Assembly (NCBI RefSeq): GCF_900184225.1
Contig: NZ_FXWZ01000003.1
Coordinates: forward strand, 698,872-762,871
Source: Brevibacterium ihuae
GTDB lineage: Bacteria; Actinomycetota; Actinomycetes; Actinomycetales; Brevibacteriaceae
Reading direction: 5' to 3'
DNA length: 64,000 nt
In this document: positions 43,290 through 51,590 of the stretch, piece by piece
Numbering within the stretch: position 1 is the stretch's first letter
Layout: each line of letters opens with the position of its first letter
Translations under genes and position numbers: made by a program
The notes under the pieces: model-generated
The model's input: the letters and a program-made list of their open reading frames with translations, nothing else
Database searches by the model: none
Told to the model about the DNA's origin: nothing

Positions 43290-43837
43290 GACGCACCTCC
43301 GTCCGCCGAGGTGCGGGCATCGGAGTCCGCTGCGGGGAGCAGTTCGTCCATCGTGTCCGGGCCGCACGCTCCGCCGTGGCGGTCGATCTTGTAGGTCGTC
43401 ACTGCGAGCGCGAACTCGAGGTCGGCGATGCGCCGGCGCAGATCGGCGCGGTGCTCCTCCATGATCTGCAGGCGGGCCGCGACCGTCTGCGGTCCGGCCG
43501 CGGTGAGCGCCGCGTACTCCTTGAGCCGGCGCATGCTCATGCCCGACAGTCGCATCCAGGTGAGGAACACGAGCTGCTTGATCGCGTCGATGTCGAAGAC
43601 CCGTCGGTTGAGCTCGTCCCGCGGAATCGCGAGGAGGCCCTCCGATTCGTAGTAGCGGATGGTGCTCGGGGTGGTGCGGGTGAGCGCGGCGACCTCGGAG
43701 ATCGTGGTGAGCGGGGCGATGTCCGCATCCGCGATCGCCGAATCGATGAGTCGGTCGATCGCCGCGCTGTCGAGGGGATGGCCGAAGCGACCGAGGGACG
43801 TCATGACCTGGTCGAGCAGGTCGTTCACGGGTGCCAT
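43286..43837 (-). CDS. MerR-family regulator
   Basis: The 183-residue protein has the MerR DNA-binding domain (about residues 45-115): TTISEVAALTRTTPSTIRYYESEGLLAIPR, then the second helix-turn-helix MRLSGMSMRRLKEYAAL and a coiled-coil helix (MEEHRADLRRRIADLEFALAV). The domain is preceded by a 44-residue N-terminal extension, whereas most MerR proteins start at the helix-turn-helix. A late Cys (GGACGPD) is the only one and could sense redox or electrophiles. The ATG lies seven bases after a TAGGGT -10 box. Confidence 0.88.
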   Translation of the reverse strand: MAPVNDLLDQVMTSLGRFGHPLDSAAIDRLIDSAIADADIAPLTTISEVAALTRTTPSTIRYYESEGLLAIPRDELNRRVFDIDAIKQLVFLTWMRLSGMSMRRLKEYAALTAAGPQTVAARLQIMEEHRADLRRRIADLEFALAVTTYKIDRHGGACGPDTMDELLPAADSDARTSADGGAS

Positions 43838-43844
43838 GTTCGGA

Positions 43845-43875
43845 ACCCTAGGGCGTCAAGCGCACTCGAAGGCAA
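43845..43875 (-). promoter_or_regulatory. MerR-type promoter with 19-bp spacer and central dyad
   Basis: On the minus strand TTGCCT (43875-43870) and TAGGGT (43850-43845) are separated by 19 bp, the over-long spacing that MerR-family activators correct by DNA twisting. The spacer contains the dyad TCGAGTGCGCTTGA (43869-43856), symmetric at 10 of 14 positions. It drives the MerR-AKR operon and should be autoregulated. Confidence 0.72.
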
Positions 43876-43960
43876 GAGCGCCGATGATCGACCGAATTCG
43901 GGAACAGAACACCGGGCCCGTGCGTTGACGGGATGACCGGCGCGACTGAAGGGAACCGTC

Positions 43961-44128
43961 ATGACCAAGGACAATCCGAACCGCTCCCCGTACGAGGGCG
44001 CAGGCCTCCTCATCGCACTGGCGAGCACGCTCGTCGGTGCTGCGGTGACGGCCCTCGTCGTCAAGGTCCGCCGCGACAAGGGCGCACCGCACCTCGACCC
44101 GGAGGCCCACGACGACCCGCGCAGCTGA
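43961..44128 (+). CDS. Small single-span membrane protein, 55 residues
   Basis: The frame starts MTKDNPNRSPYEGAG, has one hydrophobic helix (about residues 16-34, LLIALASTLVGAAVTALVV), then a basic stretch KVRRDKG and an acidic end. GAAGGGA lies seven bases before the ATG, and the gene is followed by a perfect bidirectional terminator, both of which support a real gene. It is an orphan small membrane protein of unknown function. It is divergent from the MerR gene. Confidence 0.72.
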   Translation: MTKDNPNRSPYEGAGLLIALASTLVGAAVTALVVKVRRDKGAPHLDPEAHDDPRS

Positions 44129-44175
44129 TCCAGCCCCCGGCGGCGCGGTGCCGGTGCGCCGCGCCGCCGACGGAC

Positions 44176-44217
44176 GACCTGGGCCCCTGCACTCCGCGGA
44201 GTGCAGGGGCCCAGGTC
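44176..44217. terminator. 42-bp perfect palindrome, bidirectional terminator
   Basis: GACCTGGGCCCCTGCACTCC plus one further G forms a 21-bp arm with an exact complement and no loop bases (44176-44217). It lies between the convergent 43961 gene and the oxidoreductase gene at 44239. In RNA either strand would make a very stable hairpin. No T run follows, as is usual in high-GC actinobacteria. Confidence 0.85.
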
Positions 44218-44238
44218 ATTCGCGGGGAGCCGGGGGTC

Positions 44239-45258
44239 TCACTCCCCGACCTGGATGATCGTCTTGCCGAAGTTCTTCCCCTCGAGCATCCCGACGAAGG
44301 TCTGCGGGGCGCTGTCGAGGCCTTCGGTGATGTCCTCGCGGTACTTGACCCTGCCCTCCCGCACCCACTGGCCCATGTCGCGCAGGAAGTCGGAGAACAT
44401 CGATTCGACGAACTCCGTCTGGATGAAGCCGCGCAGCAGCAGGCTCTTCGTGAGGATGTTCCGCATGAGGGCGGCGGACTTGTCCGGGCCGGGCGGCACC
44501 TCCGTCGCGTTGTATCCGGCGGCCAGGCCGCACACCGGCACGCGGGCGAAGGTGTTGAGCCGCGGGAGCACGGCGTCCCACACCGGCCCGCTGACGTTCT
44601 CGAAGTACACGTCGATGCCCTGCGGCACCGCCTGCTTGAGCGCCCCGCGCAGATCCTCGCCCCGGTGGTCGAGCGCGACGTCGAAGCCGAGCTCCTCGAG
44701 GTAGGCGACCTTCTCCGGCCCGCCGGCGATGCCGACGGCGGTGCAGCCCTTGATCTTCGCGATCTGCCCGACGGCCGAACCGACCGGCCCGGTGGCCGCG
44801 GCCACGGCCACGGTCTCGCCCTCCTGGGGGCGTCCGATCTCGAGGAGACCCGAATAGGCGGTGAACCCGGGCATGCCGAGCACGCCGAGGGCGGTGGTCA
44901 CCGGAGCCTCCTCCGGATCGAGGAGGCGCAGCTGCGCGGCTGGCTCGACGGAGTACGACTGCCAGCCGCCGTAGGACAGCACGGTCTGCCCCGCGGAGAA
45001 TCCGGGATCGTTCGACTCGACGACCTCGGACACGGTCGCGCCGACGATGACGTCGCCGACCTCGACCGGCTTCGCATAGGACTTCGCGTCGGACAGCCGC
45101 CCGCGCATGTACGGGTCGAGGGAGAGATAGCGCGTGCGGAGCAGGACCTCTCCGTCGCCGGGCGTCCCGATCGGGGCGTCGTCGTGGATGAAATCGTCGG
45201 GCTGCGGGACTCCCACGGGGCGGGACCCCAGACGGATGCGGCGGTTCGACTCGGACAT
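44239..45258 (-). CDS. NADP-dependent oxidoreductase, MDR family (CurA/leukotriene-B4 dehydrogenase-like)
   Basis: The 339-residue medium-chain reductase lacks zinc ligands and has the double-bond-reductase pattern: YLSLDPYMRGRLSD near residue 45, LGMPGFTAYSGLLEIGRPQEGETV, the nucleotide loop AATGPVGSAVGQIAK, and VYFENVSGPVWDAVLPRLN. Such enzymes reduce alpha,beta-unsaturated ketones or curcumin-like substrates with NADPH. GAAGGAG precedes the ATG by about six bases. The neighbours do not suggest a pathway. Confidence 0.92.
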   Translation of the reverse strand: MSESNRRIRLGSRPVGVPQPDDFIHDDAPIGTPGDGEVLLRTRYLSLDPYMRGRLSDAKSYAKPVEVGDVIVGATVSEVVESNDPGFSAGQTVLSYGGWQSYSVEPAAQLRLLDPEEAPVTTALGVLGMPGFTAYSGLLEIGRPQEGETVAVAAATGPVGSAVGQIAKIKGCTAVGIAGGPEKVAYLEELGFDVALDHRGEDLRGALKQAVPQGIDVYFENVSGPVWDAVLPRLNTFARVPVCGLAAGYNATEVPPGPDKSAALMRNILTKSLLLRGFIQTEFVESMFSDFLRDMGQWVREGRVKYREDITEGLDSAPQTFVGMLEGKNFGKTIIQVGE

Positions 45259-45348
45259 GCAATCTCCTTCGGCTGCTGTGCGGCGGTGAGGCTCTGAGCG
45301 ACGGCGCGCCCTGCTGAGTCACACATGGACGTGACGCCGGTCACCAGT

Positions 45349-46083
45349 CTAGGTCGTCGGCCGGTCGCCCACCCATTCGGCGATCTCCTCCGTTCCGGGC
45401 ACCGGCCAGGCGGGGTCCGGGTCCCATTGCGTCCACTCCGGGTCGAACGCCCAGTGGCCGTCGGCGTGCGCCGCGAGCGCCAGGTCCGCGTTCGCCTCGA
45501 TCGCGGCGGCGATGCCGGGCGACCACATCCCGTGGTGCACCGCGCCGGCGAGCTCGTCCTCGTCCTTCCGCGCGACCGCGCCGTCCGCTCCGATGACGAG
45601 GTCGAGGATGTGGTCGCTCGTGAAGAGTTCGGTACCGAGGCGCCGATGACGGTGCTCGAGATTGATGTACCAGCTGCGGTGAGCCCCCTCTGCGGAGCGG
45701 AACACCCAGACGGAGAACGGCATCCCGGTCGGCACGATCCGCAGCACCCCGCGGCCGTGCCAGCGGCGCAGGATCTGCACCCGCTCGGGAGCGCGGTCCA
45801 CCGGCACGAAGCGCGCGGCGTGCGGGACCGCATGGGGGTCGAGGTGCTCGTACCCGCGGATCCTCAGGTCGGCGGTCGGCGTGCCCCCGGCGAGCCACAG
45901 CACGAGTCCGCGCTCGTCGTCGCGGACGACCCGCATCGGCTGCACGACCTCACCGCCCACCCGGTCGAAGTCGCAGCGCCGGAACCGCCAGCGCACGAGG
46001 TCCCCCGGGGCGGCGAAGGGCCCCTTGCCCACCGGCCGGGTGCCTGCGGGGAGGGTGATCGGGAACGGGTCGATGCTCTCCAC
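45349..46083 (-). CDS. DUF402 family protein
   Basis: The 244-residue protein has the DUF402 pattern: a basic N-terminal half (GDLVRWRFRRCDFDRVGG), SWYINLEHRHRRLGTELFTSDHILDLVI near the middle (the WYINLE...D..LD core), and a helical end. In some bacteria DUF402 proteins are nucleotide phosphatases with the acidic residues of that core binding metal. The GTG at 46083 lies six bases after GACAAT on the minus strand, so it is probably leaderless; a further upstream GTG at 46101 would overlap the promoter. It is divergent from the amidohydrolase. Confidence 0.8.
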   Translation of the reverse strand: MESIDPFPITLPAGTRPVGKGPFAAPGDLVRWRFRRCDFDRVGGEVVQPMRVVRDDERGLVLWLAGGTPTADLRIRGYEHLDPHAVPHAARFVPVDRAPERVQILRRWHGRGVLRIVPTGMPFSVWVFRSAEGAHRSWYINLEHRHRRLGTELFTSDHILDLVIGADGAVARKDEDELAGAVHHGMWSPGIAAAIEANADLALAAHADGHWAFDPEWTQWDPDPAWPVPGTEEIAEWVGDRPTT

Positions 46084-46089
46084 GCGAAC

Positions 46090-46123
46090 ATTGTCCCGCA
46101 CCCGCCGCCGCTACAGTGTCCCC
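46090..46123. promoter_or_regulatory. Divergent leaderless promoters
   Basis: GACAAT on the minus strand (46095-46090) precedes the DUF402 GTG by six bases. TACAGT (46112-46117) precedes the amidohydrolase ATG by six bases. The two starts are only 40 bp apart, so the -35 regions must interleave. Confidence 0.55.
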
Positions 46124-47026
46124 ATGATCATCGAACCCCGCGACGACGCGGACGTGCCGCGGTTCATCGCCGACCTCGGGCTCCCGGGGCTCGCCGACAT
46201 CCACGTCCATTTCCTCCCGGAGCGGATGCTCACCAAGGTCTGGGACTACTTCGACCGCAGCGCGGAGCGCACCGGCCGGCCCTGGCCGATCACCTATCGG
46301 CACGACACCGCGACCCGGCTGCGGATCGCCCGGGACCTCGGCCTCGCCCGCATCCCGGCGCTGACCTACCCGCACAAGCCGGGCATGGCGGCATGGCTCA
46401 ACGACTGGAACGCGGAGTTCGCGGCCGCGCATCCGGACGTCCTCCACTGCGCCACGCTCTACCCGGAGTCCGGGATCGGCGAGGAGGTCGAACGGGTTCT
46501 CGAGGCGGGCGCGCAGCTCTTCAAGGTGCACATCCAGGTGGGCGCCTTCTCCCCCGACGACCCGCTCCTCGTGCCGGCATGGACGGCCATCGCGCGGGCC
46601 GGGGTGCCGGTGGTCATCCATGCCGGCTCGGCCCCGCTGCCGGGAGAGTTCACCGGACCCGAGGCGGTCGCCGCGGTCCTCGCCCGGCATCCCGAGCTGC
46701 GGCTCGTCATCGCCCATATGGGGATGCCGGAGTACCACGCCTTCGCCGACCTCGCCGAGCAGTACCCGGGGGTCCACCTCGACACGACGATGTTCAACAC
46801 CGACTTCACGAATGCAACGACGCCGTTCGACGCCGCCTACCGGGAGCGTCTGCCGGGGCTGCGGGAGAAGATCGTGCTCGGCTCGGACTTCCCGAACATC
46901 CCCTACCCCTACGCCCACCAGCTCCAGGCGCTATGCCGGCTCGGCGACGAGTCGGACGGGTTCGGCGATCCGTGGCTCCGCGCGGCGCTCTGGGACAACG
47001 GCGCCCGGCTGCTCGGGATCGGCTGA
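46124..47026 (+). CDS. Amidohydrolase-2 family (metal-dependent hydrolase/decarboxylase)
   Basis: The 300-residue TIM-barrel protein has LADIHVHFLPERM (metal-binding HxH), FKVHIQVGAFSP, PVVIHAGSAPLPGEF (third His), LVIAHMGMPEYHAFA and VLGSDFPNIPYPY (final Asp). This is the amidohydrolase_2 layout shared by decarboxylases such as ACMSD and various lactonases; the reaction is undetermined. The start is leaderless after TACAGT. The gene ends 88 bp before a convergent crotonase gene in a region of CGGTC-rich simple sequence. Confidence 0.88.
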   Translation: MIIEPRDDADVPRFIADLGLPGLADIHVHFLPERMLTKVWDYFDRSAERTGRPWPITYRHDTATRLRIARDLGLARIPALTYPHKPGMAAWLNDWNAEFAAAHPDVLHCATLYPESGIGEEVERVLEAGAQLFKVHIQVGAFSPDDPLLVPAWTAIARAGVPVVIHAGSAPLPGEFTGPEAVAAVLARHPELRLVIAHMGMPEYHAFADLAEQYPGVHLDTTMFNTDFTNATTPFDAAYRERLPGLREKIVLGSDFPNIPYPYAHQLQALCRLGDESDGFGDPWLRAALWDNGARLLGIG

Positions 47027-47114
47027 CCGGGTCCGGGCCGGTGATCCGCGGTCCGTCGGTCCGTGCGCGGTCGGTCTGCGGCCGGTCCGTGGCCTGTGCG
47101 GGGCGGGCCCGGGC

Positions 47115-47933
47115 TCAGCGGCGCCGGTAGGACGGGGCGCGCTTCTCGAGGAAGGACGCCGTCGCCTCGGCCCGGTCTTCGGTCATCGCGGTGTAGATCT
47201 GCTGCCGGTTCTCGAACTCGACGGCGGCCTCGAACGACGGGATCTCGAGGGACTTCCACAGCCCCTCCTTGGTGAACTCCACCGAGATCGGGGCGTTCTG
47301 CATGATCTGCCGGGCGGTCTCGAGCGCCCGGTCCATGAGCGCCTCCGGCTCGACGACGTCGGCGAGCAGCCCGAACTGCTGGGCCTCGGCCGGGGTGAAG
47401 CGTCGCCCGGTGAGCATGAGCTCCTGCGCCCTGGCGGCCCCGACGATCCGCGGCAGCAGCCAGGACAGGCCCATGTCGCACGCGGAGAAGCCGGCGCGGA
47501 TGTAGCCCACTGCGAAGTTCGCATCCGGCACTCCGTAGCGGATGTCCGAGGCGCACAGCATCGACAGCCCCACGCCTGCGGTGGCGCCGTTGACCGCGGC
47601 GATGACGGGCACGCGGAGTCCGCGGATCCGGGCGACGAGGTCGGCGATCTCCTTCTGGCGGGCCATCGAGCGCGGCACCTGGCCCTGCTCCTCGATGAGC
47701 GCCTCGTCCCCGTACCCGGTGAGGTTGAGGCCGGCGCAGAACGCCCGGCCCTCGCCGGTGAGGATGAGCACCCGGAGGTCGAGGTCGGCGTCGACCTCGG
47801 CGAGGGCGGCCTTGGCCTGGGTGATCAGGTCGATGTCGGCGGTGTTCATCCGCTCGGGCCGGCAGAAGGTCAGGCGGGCGATCCCCGGTTCGGGACGGTC
47901 GAGACGGACGGCGGTGTCGGTGTCGGTATCCAT
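47115..47933 (-). CDS. Enoyl-CoA hydratase/isomerase family protein
   Basis: The 272-residue crotonase has LTGEGRAFCAGLNLTGYG (first oxyanion residues) and PVIAAVNGATAGVGLSMLCASDIRYG (second), then FAVGYIRAGFSACDMGLSWLLPRIVG, in which an Asp (D-M-G) takes the position where the hydratase Glu is often found. The C-terminal helix ends in FLEKRAPSYRRR. The ATG lies six bases after TATTCT on the minus strand (47945-47940), a leaderless start. It is one of two crotonases in the window; neither sits in a beta-oxidation operon. Confidence 0.88.
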   Translation of the reverse strand: MDTDTDTAVRLDRPEPGIARLTFCRPERMNTADIDLITQAKAALAEVDADLDLRVLILTGEGRAFCAGLNLTGYGDEALIEEQGQVPRSMARQKEIADLVARIRGLRVPVIAAVNGATAGVGLSMLCASDIRYGVPDANFAVGYIRAGFSACDMGLSWLLPRIVGAARAQELMLTGRRFTPAEAQQFGLLADVVEPEALMDRALETARQIMQNAPISVEFTKEGLWKSLEIPSFEAAVEFENRQQIYTAMTEDRAEATASFLEKRAPSYRRR

Positions 47934-48091
47934 GGGTCCAGAATAGTGATCCGGCGCGCGTGCACGTGGCGCGGATCACATGCCGGGCACCGCGGGACGA
48001 CTGCCGGCGGCCGGCCGGCGCCCGCCCCGATCAGATCGGCCCGACCCGGTCCGGGCCTCGCCTGCGGCGGCAACGCTGGGCGCACGGGGTC

Positions 48092-48142
48092 TCAGCCGAC
48101 GGTGAGCTGCGATCCCCCGGTTTCAGCCGTCGGTGAGCTGCG
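48092..48142. repeat. Duplicated 3' end of the idi gene
   Basis: TCAGCCGACGGTGAGCTGCG (48092-48111) repeats with one mismatch at 48123-48142, a 31-bp period. The second unit holds the idi stop codon and last five codons; the first repeats them downstream, including a second stop. Confidence 0.85.
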
Positions 48143-48647
48143 CCCACTCCTCGGCGAGCCACGGGCTGAAGGCGAATGGGGCGGCGTCGAGCGCCCGTCC
48201 CAGATCCTCCGGGGCGAGCCACGCGAACTCCGCGACCTCCGCGGTGCTCGGCCGCAGCTCGCCGACGAGACGAGCGGTGAATACCGGGCAGATCTCGTTC
48301 TCCACCACACCCGAGGCGTCCACCGCGCGGTAGCGGAAGTCCGGCAGCACCTCGGTGATGTCGGAGACCTCGCAGCCGAGCTCCTCGCGCGCCCGGCGCT
48401 CGATGGCGCGGGCGAAGGGCTCACCCGGACCCGGATGGCCGCAGAACGAGTTCGTCCACACGCCCGGCCATGTGCGCTTACCCAGGGCACGCCGGGTCAT
48501 GAGGACTCGGCCGGCGTCGTCGTGGAGGAAGCACGAGAAGGCGAGGTGGAGCGGGGTGTCGGCGTCGTGGACCGTGGCCTTCGCGGTGGTGCCGATCGGG
48601 GTGCCGTCGTCTGCGAGGAGGACGACGAGCTCTTCGGTGCCGGCCAT
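48123..48647 (-). CDS. idi: Isopentenyl-diphosphate delta-isomerase, type I
   Basis: The 174-residue Nudix-fold enzyme interconverts IPP and DMAPP, the primers of all isoprenoids, so it can feed the carotenoid genes 10 kb away. Diagnostic segments are LHLAFSCFLHDDAGRVLMTRRALGKRTWPG, TNSFCGHPGPGE (catalytic Cys), the Nudix-like AIERRAREELG, and FRYRAVD...VENEICPVF with the catalytic Glu. Start 48647 is chosen because GGAGGTC lies six bases before; ATG 48707 is in frame but lacks a site. Its length is typical. Confidence 0.95.
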   Translation of the reverse strand: MAGTEELVVLLADDGTPIGTTAKATVHDADTPLHLAFSCFLHDDAGRVLMTRRALGKRTWPGVWTNSFCGHPGPGEPFARAIERRAREELGCEVSDITEVLPDFRYRAVDASGVVENEICPVFTARLVGELRPSTAEVAEFAWLAPEDLGRALDAAPFAFSPWLAEEWAQLTDG

Positions 48648-48732
48648 GGTCGGACCTCCAGGGTTCGGGGAGCGCGCACCGCGCGGATCCTCGGCCACGT
48701 CGGTCATCCCACCCTAGCGGAGGGCTCGGACA

Positions 48733-49629
48733 TCACTCGCAGCGCCGGATGGCCTCGGAGAGCTCGAGGTCCGAGCGGACGACGGTGAAGCCCGGCGGGG
48801 CGGCCGCGCAGACCTCGGGGAGACGTCCGACGTACTCGATGTCGAACACCGCCTTCCCGGCCTCGGCCACGGGCTGGTACAGGTCGCACTCCCCGAGATT
48901 AATGCACTGCTCGAGCACCGCGAAATCAACGGTCTGGACGACCTCGGGCACGATCTCCCCGGCATTCTTGAGCCCGATCGCGAGCCCGTGGGAATGCGCG
49001 ATCTCCGCGACCGCGCGCAGGTACGCGACCGCGTCCTCCGCGGTGAGGTCGAATCCCGAATCGTTGCTGAAGACGTCGATGCTGTCAGGGTCGATCGCGC
49101 GGAAGCCCTTGTCGGCGCAGGACTCGATCCGGCGCTCCATGATCGGCAGCAGGACATCGTGCCGACGGATGTCGAGCCACCGCTCCCCCGGCCACTCCGC
49201 GTAGTCCTTCCCGATGACCTCGGGCGGGAAGTCCGCCGCGTCGGCCCGCCAGTCCTCGACGGTCCCGATGCTCAGGTAGCAGATGGGATAGACCCCGCGG
49301 TCGAGCAGAGAGCGCACATCGGCCTCCTCAGTCTCCTCGCCGTCGAGGTCGTAGACGTCGACCGGGAGCCCGAGGTCGACCGCGCCCTCGTACTGGATGT
49401 GGAAGCTCGCTCCGGCAGGCGGCGGCGTGACGGCCGCGCCGGCCGACGGGCCGGCTCCATCTGCGGACGGCGAGGCCTCCGGCACGTCCCCCGAGGCGGA
49501 TGTGTCCGGGGTCGCCCCCGTCGCACCATCGGCGCCTCGGCCGGCACCGTCGCCCATGGCGCAGCCGACGGTGAGCACGCTCGCCGCGAGACCGACCGCG
49601 CAGACACGGAGGAGTCCGTTCACGCGCAT
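48733..49629 (-). CDS. GH114-like glycosidase lipoprotein (alpha-1,4-polygalactosaminidase family)
   Basis: The 298-residue protein has a lipoprotein signal (lipobox TVGC) and a Gly/Ala/Ser/Pro linker to about residue 70, then a TIM-barrel domain of the GH114/endo-alpha-1,4-polygalactosaminidase type: FHIQYEGAVDLGLPVDVYDLDG, YPICYLSIGTVEDWRAD, WLDIRRHDVLLPIMERRI, CADKGFRAIDPDSIDVF and IGLKNAGEIV. Conserved acids in AIDPD and FDIEYVG are candidate catalytic residues. It would act on galactosamine-containing surface polymers outside the membrane. No exopolysaccharide genes are adjacent. Confidence 0.86.
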   Translation of the reverse strand: MRVNGLLRVCAVGLAASVLTVGCAMGDGAGRGADGATGATPDTSASGDVPEASPSADGAGPSAGAAVTPPPAGASFHIQYEGAVDLGLPVDVYDLDGEETEEADVRSLLDRGVYPICYLSIGTVEDWRADAADFPPEVIGKDYAEWPGERWLDIRRHDVLLPIMERRIESCADKGFRAIDPDSIDVFSNDSGFDLTAEDAVAYLRAVAEIAHSHGLAIGLKNAGEIVPEVVQTVDFAVLEQCINLGECDLYQPVAEAGKAVFDIEYVGRLPEVCAAAPPGFTVVRSDLELSEAIRRCE

Positions 49630-49734
49630 CGCGGTACGGATCCGGTGTCGGTCACGGCCCGATTCCCGGCATCATCGGAGTCCGGTGGAGGTCCATCGTC
49701 GCGCTGTCCGGGTGCTGCGCCACGACCGTGGTCC

Positions 49735-50517
49735 TCAGACGACCGGGCGCTCGACGCCGTCGACCGGCTCCGGACGCTCCTGGATCACCTCGGAGGTGTT
49801 GGGGAACAGGAACTGATAGGTCAGGCCGGCGATCGCGGCACCAGCGAGCGGGGCAAGGAAGAACACCCAGACCTGCGCGAGCGCGTCGCCGCCGCCGAAC
49901 ACCGCGACGCCGAGCGAGCGGGCCGGGTTGACCGAGGTGTTCGAGACCGGGATCGACACGAGGTGGATGAGGGTGAGCGAGAGCCCGATGGCGATCGGGG
50001 CGAACCCGGCCGGCGCCCGGTTGTCGGTCGCACCGAGGATGACGTAGAGGAAGATCGCGGTGAGGACGAGCTCGCAGATGATCACCGCGAGGAGCGAGTA
50101 GCCGTTGGGCGAGAACTCGCCGTAGCCATTGGTCGCGAAGCCGTTCTCGGCGACCGAGAACTCGGACCGGCCCGTGGCGATCGCGAGCAGGACGGCTCCC
50201 GCGACGATTCCGGCGACGAGCTGGGTGATCCAGTACGGCAGCGCATCGCGCCACGGCAGGCGGCCGGAGAGCGCGGCCCCGAGCGTGACCGCGGGGTTGA
50301 AGTGCCCGCCCGAGATGTGGCCGACGGCGTAGGCCATGACGACGACGGTGAGTCCGAAGGCGAGGGCGACGCCGAGGAAGCCGATGCCCATGTTCACGCC
50401 GTTGTCGGTGTCCATGACGGATGCCGCGAAGATCGCGGATCCGCAGCCGCCGAAGACGAGGACGAAGGTGCCGAGGAACTCGGCGGCGAGCTTGGAGACG
50501 AGGGAAGGGGAGTTCAT
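49735..50517 (-). CDS. aqpZ: Aquaporin (AqpZ-like)
   Basis: The 260-residue channel has six helices and two NPA loops: [18 protein letters not shown] and [19 protein letters not shown]. The selectivity-filter Arg follows the second NPA (NPAR), and the His-containing helix 5 reads [12 protein letters not shown], the combination of a water-selective channel. The opening [18 protein letters not shown] is typical of AqpZ. CGAAAGG lies seven bases before the ATG. It is a single gene, divergent from phzF. Confidence 0.93.
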   Translation of the reverse strand: MNSPSLVSKLAAEFLGTFVLVFGGCGSAIFAASVMDTDNGVNMGIGFLGVALAFGLTVVVMAYAVGHISGGHFNPAVTLGAALSGRLPWRDALPYWITQLVAGIVAGAVLLAIATGRSEFSVAENGFATNGYGEFSPNGYSLLAVIICELVLTAIFLYVILGATDNRAPAGFAPIAIGLSLTLIHLVSIPVSNTSVNPARSLGVAVFGGGDALAQVWVFFLAPLAGAAIAGLTYQFLFPNTSEVIQERPEPVDGVERPVV

Positions 50518-50645
50518 CGTTCGACCTTTCGTTCGGACCGCGGTGAGGCGACCGCGCTCGGAGTCGGCCCCAGGATACTCCTCCGTAGGGCGCTTGGGCA
50601 CCTCGGCGCGCACCGCCGCGTCCAGGGCCGGAATACAGTGGTCGC

Positions 50646-51590
50646 ATGAACGCATCCCCTTCCGCACCCCTCCGCTCCTTCCGCCAGGTCGACGTCTTCG
50701 GCATGACCCCGCTCGGGGGCAACCCCGTCGCCGTGGTCCACGACGCCGAAGGGCTCGACGACGCGACGATGGCCGCCTTCGCCCGCTGGACCAATCTCTC
50801 CGAGACGACGTTCCTCCTGCCGCCCACCTCCGCAGACGCCGACTACCGGCTGCGGATCTTCACCCCCGGCAGGGAGCTGCCCTTCGCCGGGCACCCGACA
50901 CTCGGCTCGGCCCACGCATGGCTCGAGAACGGCGGGGTCCCGCGCGCGGCGGGCACGCTCGTCCAGGAGTGCGGAGCCGGCCTCGTCACCCTGCGCGTCG
51001 GCGACACGGTCACCCCCGCCGAGGTCGCCGCCGAGCCCCGGGCCGGCGGCAGGATCGCCTTTGCGGCGCCTCCGCTCGTGCGCTCGGGTCCCGTTGACGC
51101 AGGCACTCTCGGCGAGGCGATCGCCGCCCTCGGTCTGCACGAGAACGATGTCGTTGCGAGCAGCTGGGTCGACAACGGGCCCGGCTGGCTGGGCATCCTG
51201 CTGCGCGACGCGGCGCTCGTGCGGTCCCTCACCCCGGACTTCACGCGCATGGGGGATCTGAAACTCGGCGTCATCGGCGCCTATCCGGAGGCCGAACGAC
51301 CCGCCGGCGTACCCGACGCTTCCGCGTACGACCCCGTCAGGCCAGCCGACTTCGAGGTGCGCGCCTTCGTCCCCGGTTACGGGGTGCCCGAGGATCCGGT
51401 CACCGGCAGCCTCAATGTGGGGCTGGCGCAGTGGCTCATCGGTTCGGGGCGGGCGCCGACCACGTACACCGCCTCCCAGGGAACCCAGGTGGGCCGGACG
51501 GGGATCGTGGGGATCGAGCAGGTCGGTGCGGACATCTGGGTGTCGGGCAGCACCCGCACCGTGCTCATCGGCACCGCCGACCTCGGCTGA
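50646..51590 (+). CDS. PhzF-family isomerase
   Basis: The 314-residue protein has the diaminopimelate-epimerase-like fold of PhzF proteins: [20 protein letters not shown] opens it, [11 protein letters not shown] carries the catalytic Glu, [21 protein letters not shown] the GHPT motif, and [15 protein letters not shown] the second lobe. Members isomerise small substrates, but those outside phenazine clusters have unknown substrates; no phenazine genes are seen. It starts six bases after TACAGT (50634-50639), leaderless. Confidence 0.9.
   Translation: MNASPSAPLRSFRQVDVFGMTPLGGNPVAVVHDAEGLDDATMAAFARWTNLSETTFLLPPTSADADYRLRIFTPGRELPFAGHPTLGSAHAWLENGGVPRAAGTLVQECGAGLVTLRVGDTVTPAEVAAEPRAGGRIAFAAPPLVRSGPVDAGTLGEAIAALGLHENDVVASSWVDNGPGWLGILLRDAALVRSLTPDFTRMGDLKLGVIGAYPEAERPAGVPDASAYDPVRPADFEVRAFVPGYGVPEDPVTGSLNVGLAQWLIGSGRAPTTYTASQGTQVGRTGIVGIEQVGADIWVSGSTRTVLIGTADLG

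Noticed and set aside
43925..43930. TTGACG as -35 of the MerR promoter or the small membrane gene
   Set aside because: It is on the plus strand and could serve the small gene, but no -10 hexamer at 16-18 bp is convincing; the MerR promoter is explained better by TTGCCT with the 19-bp spacer.
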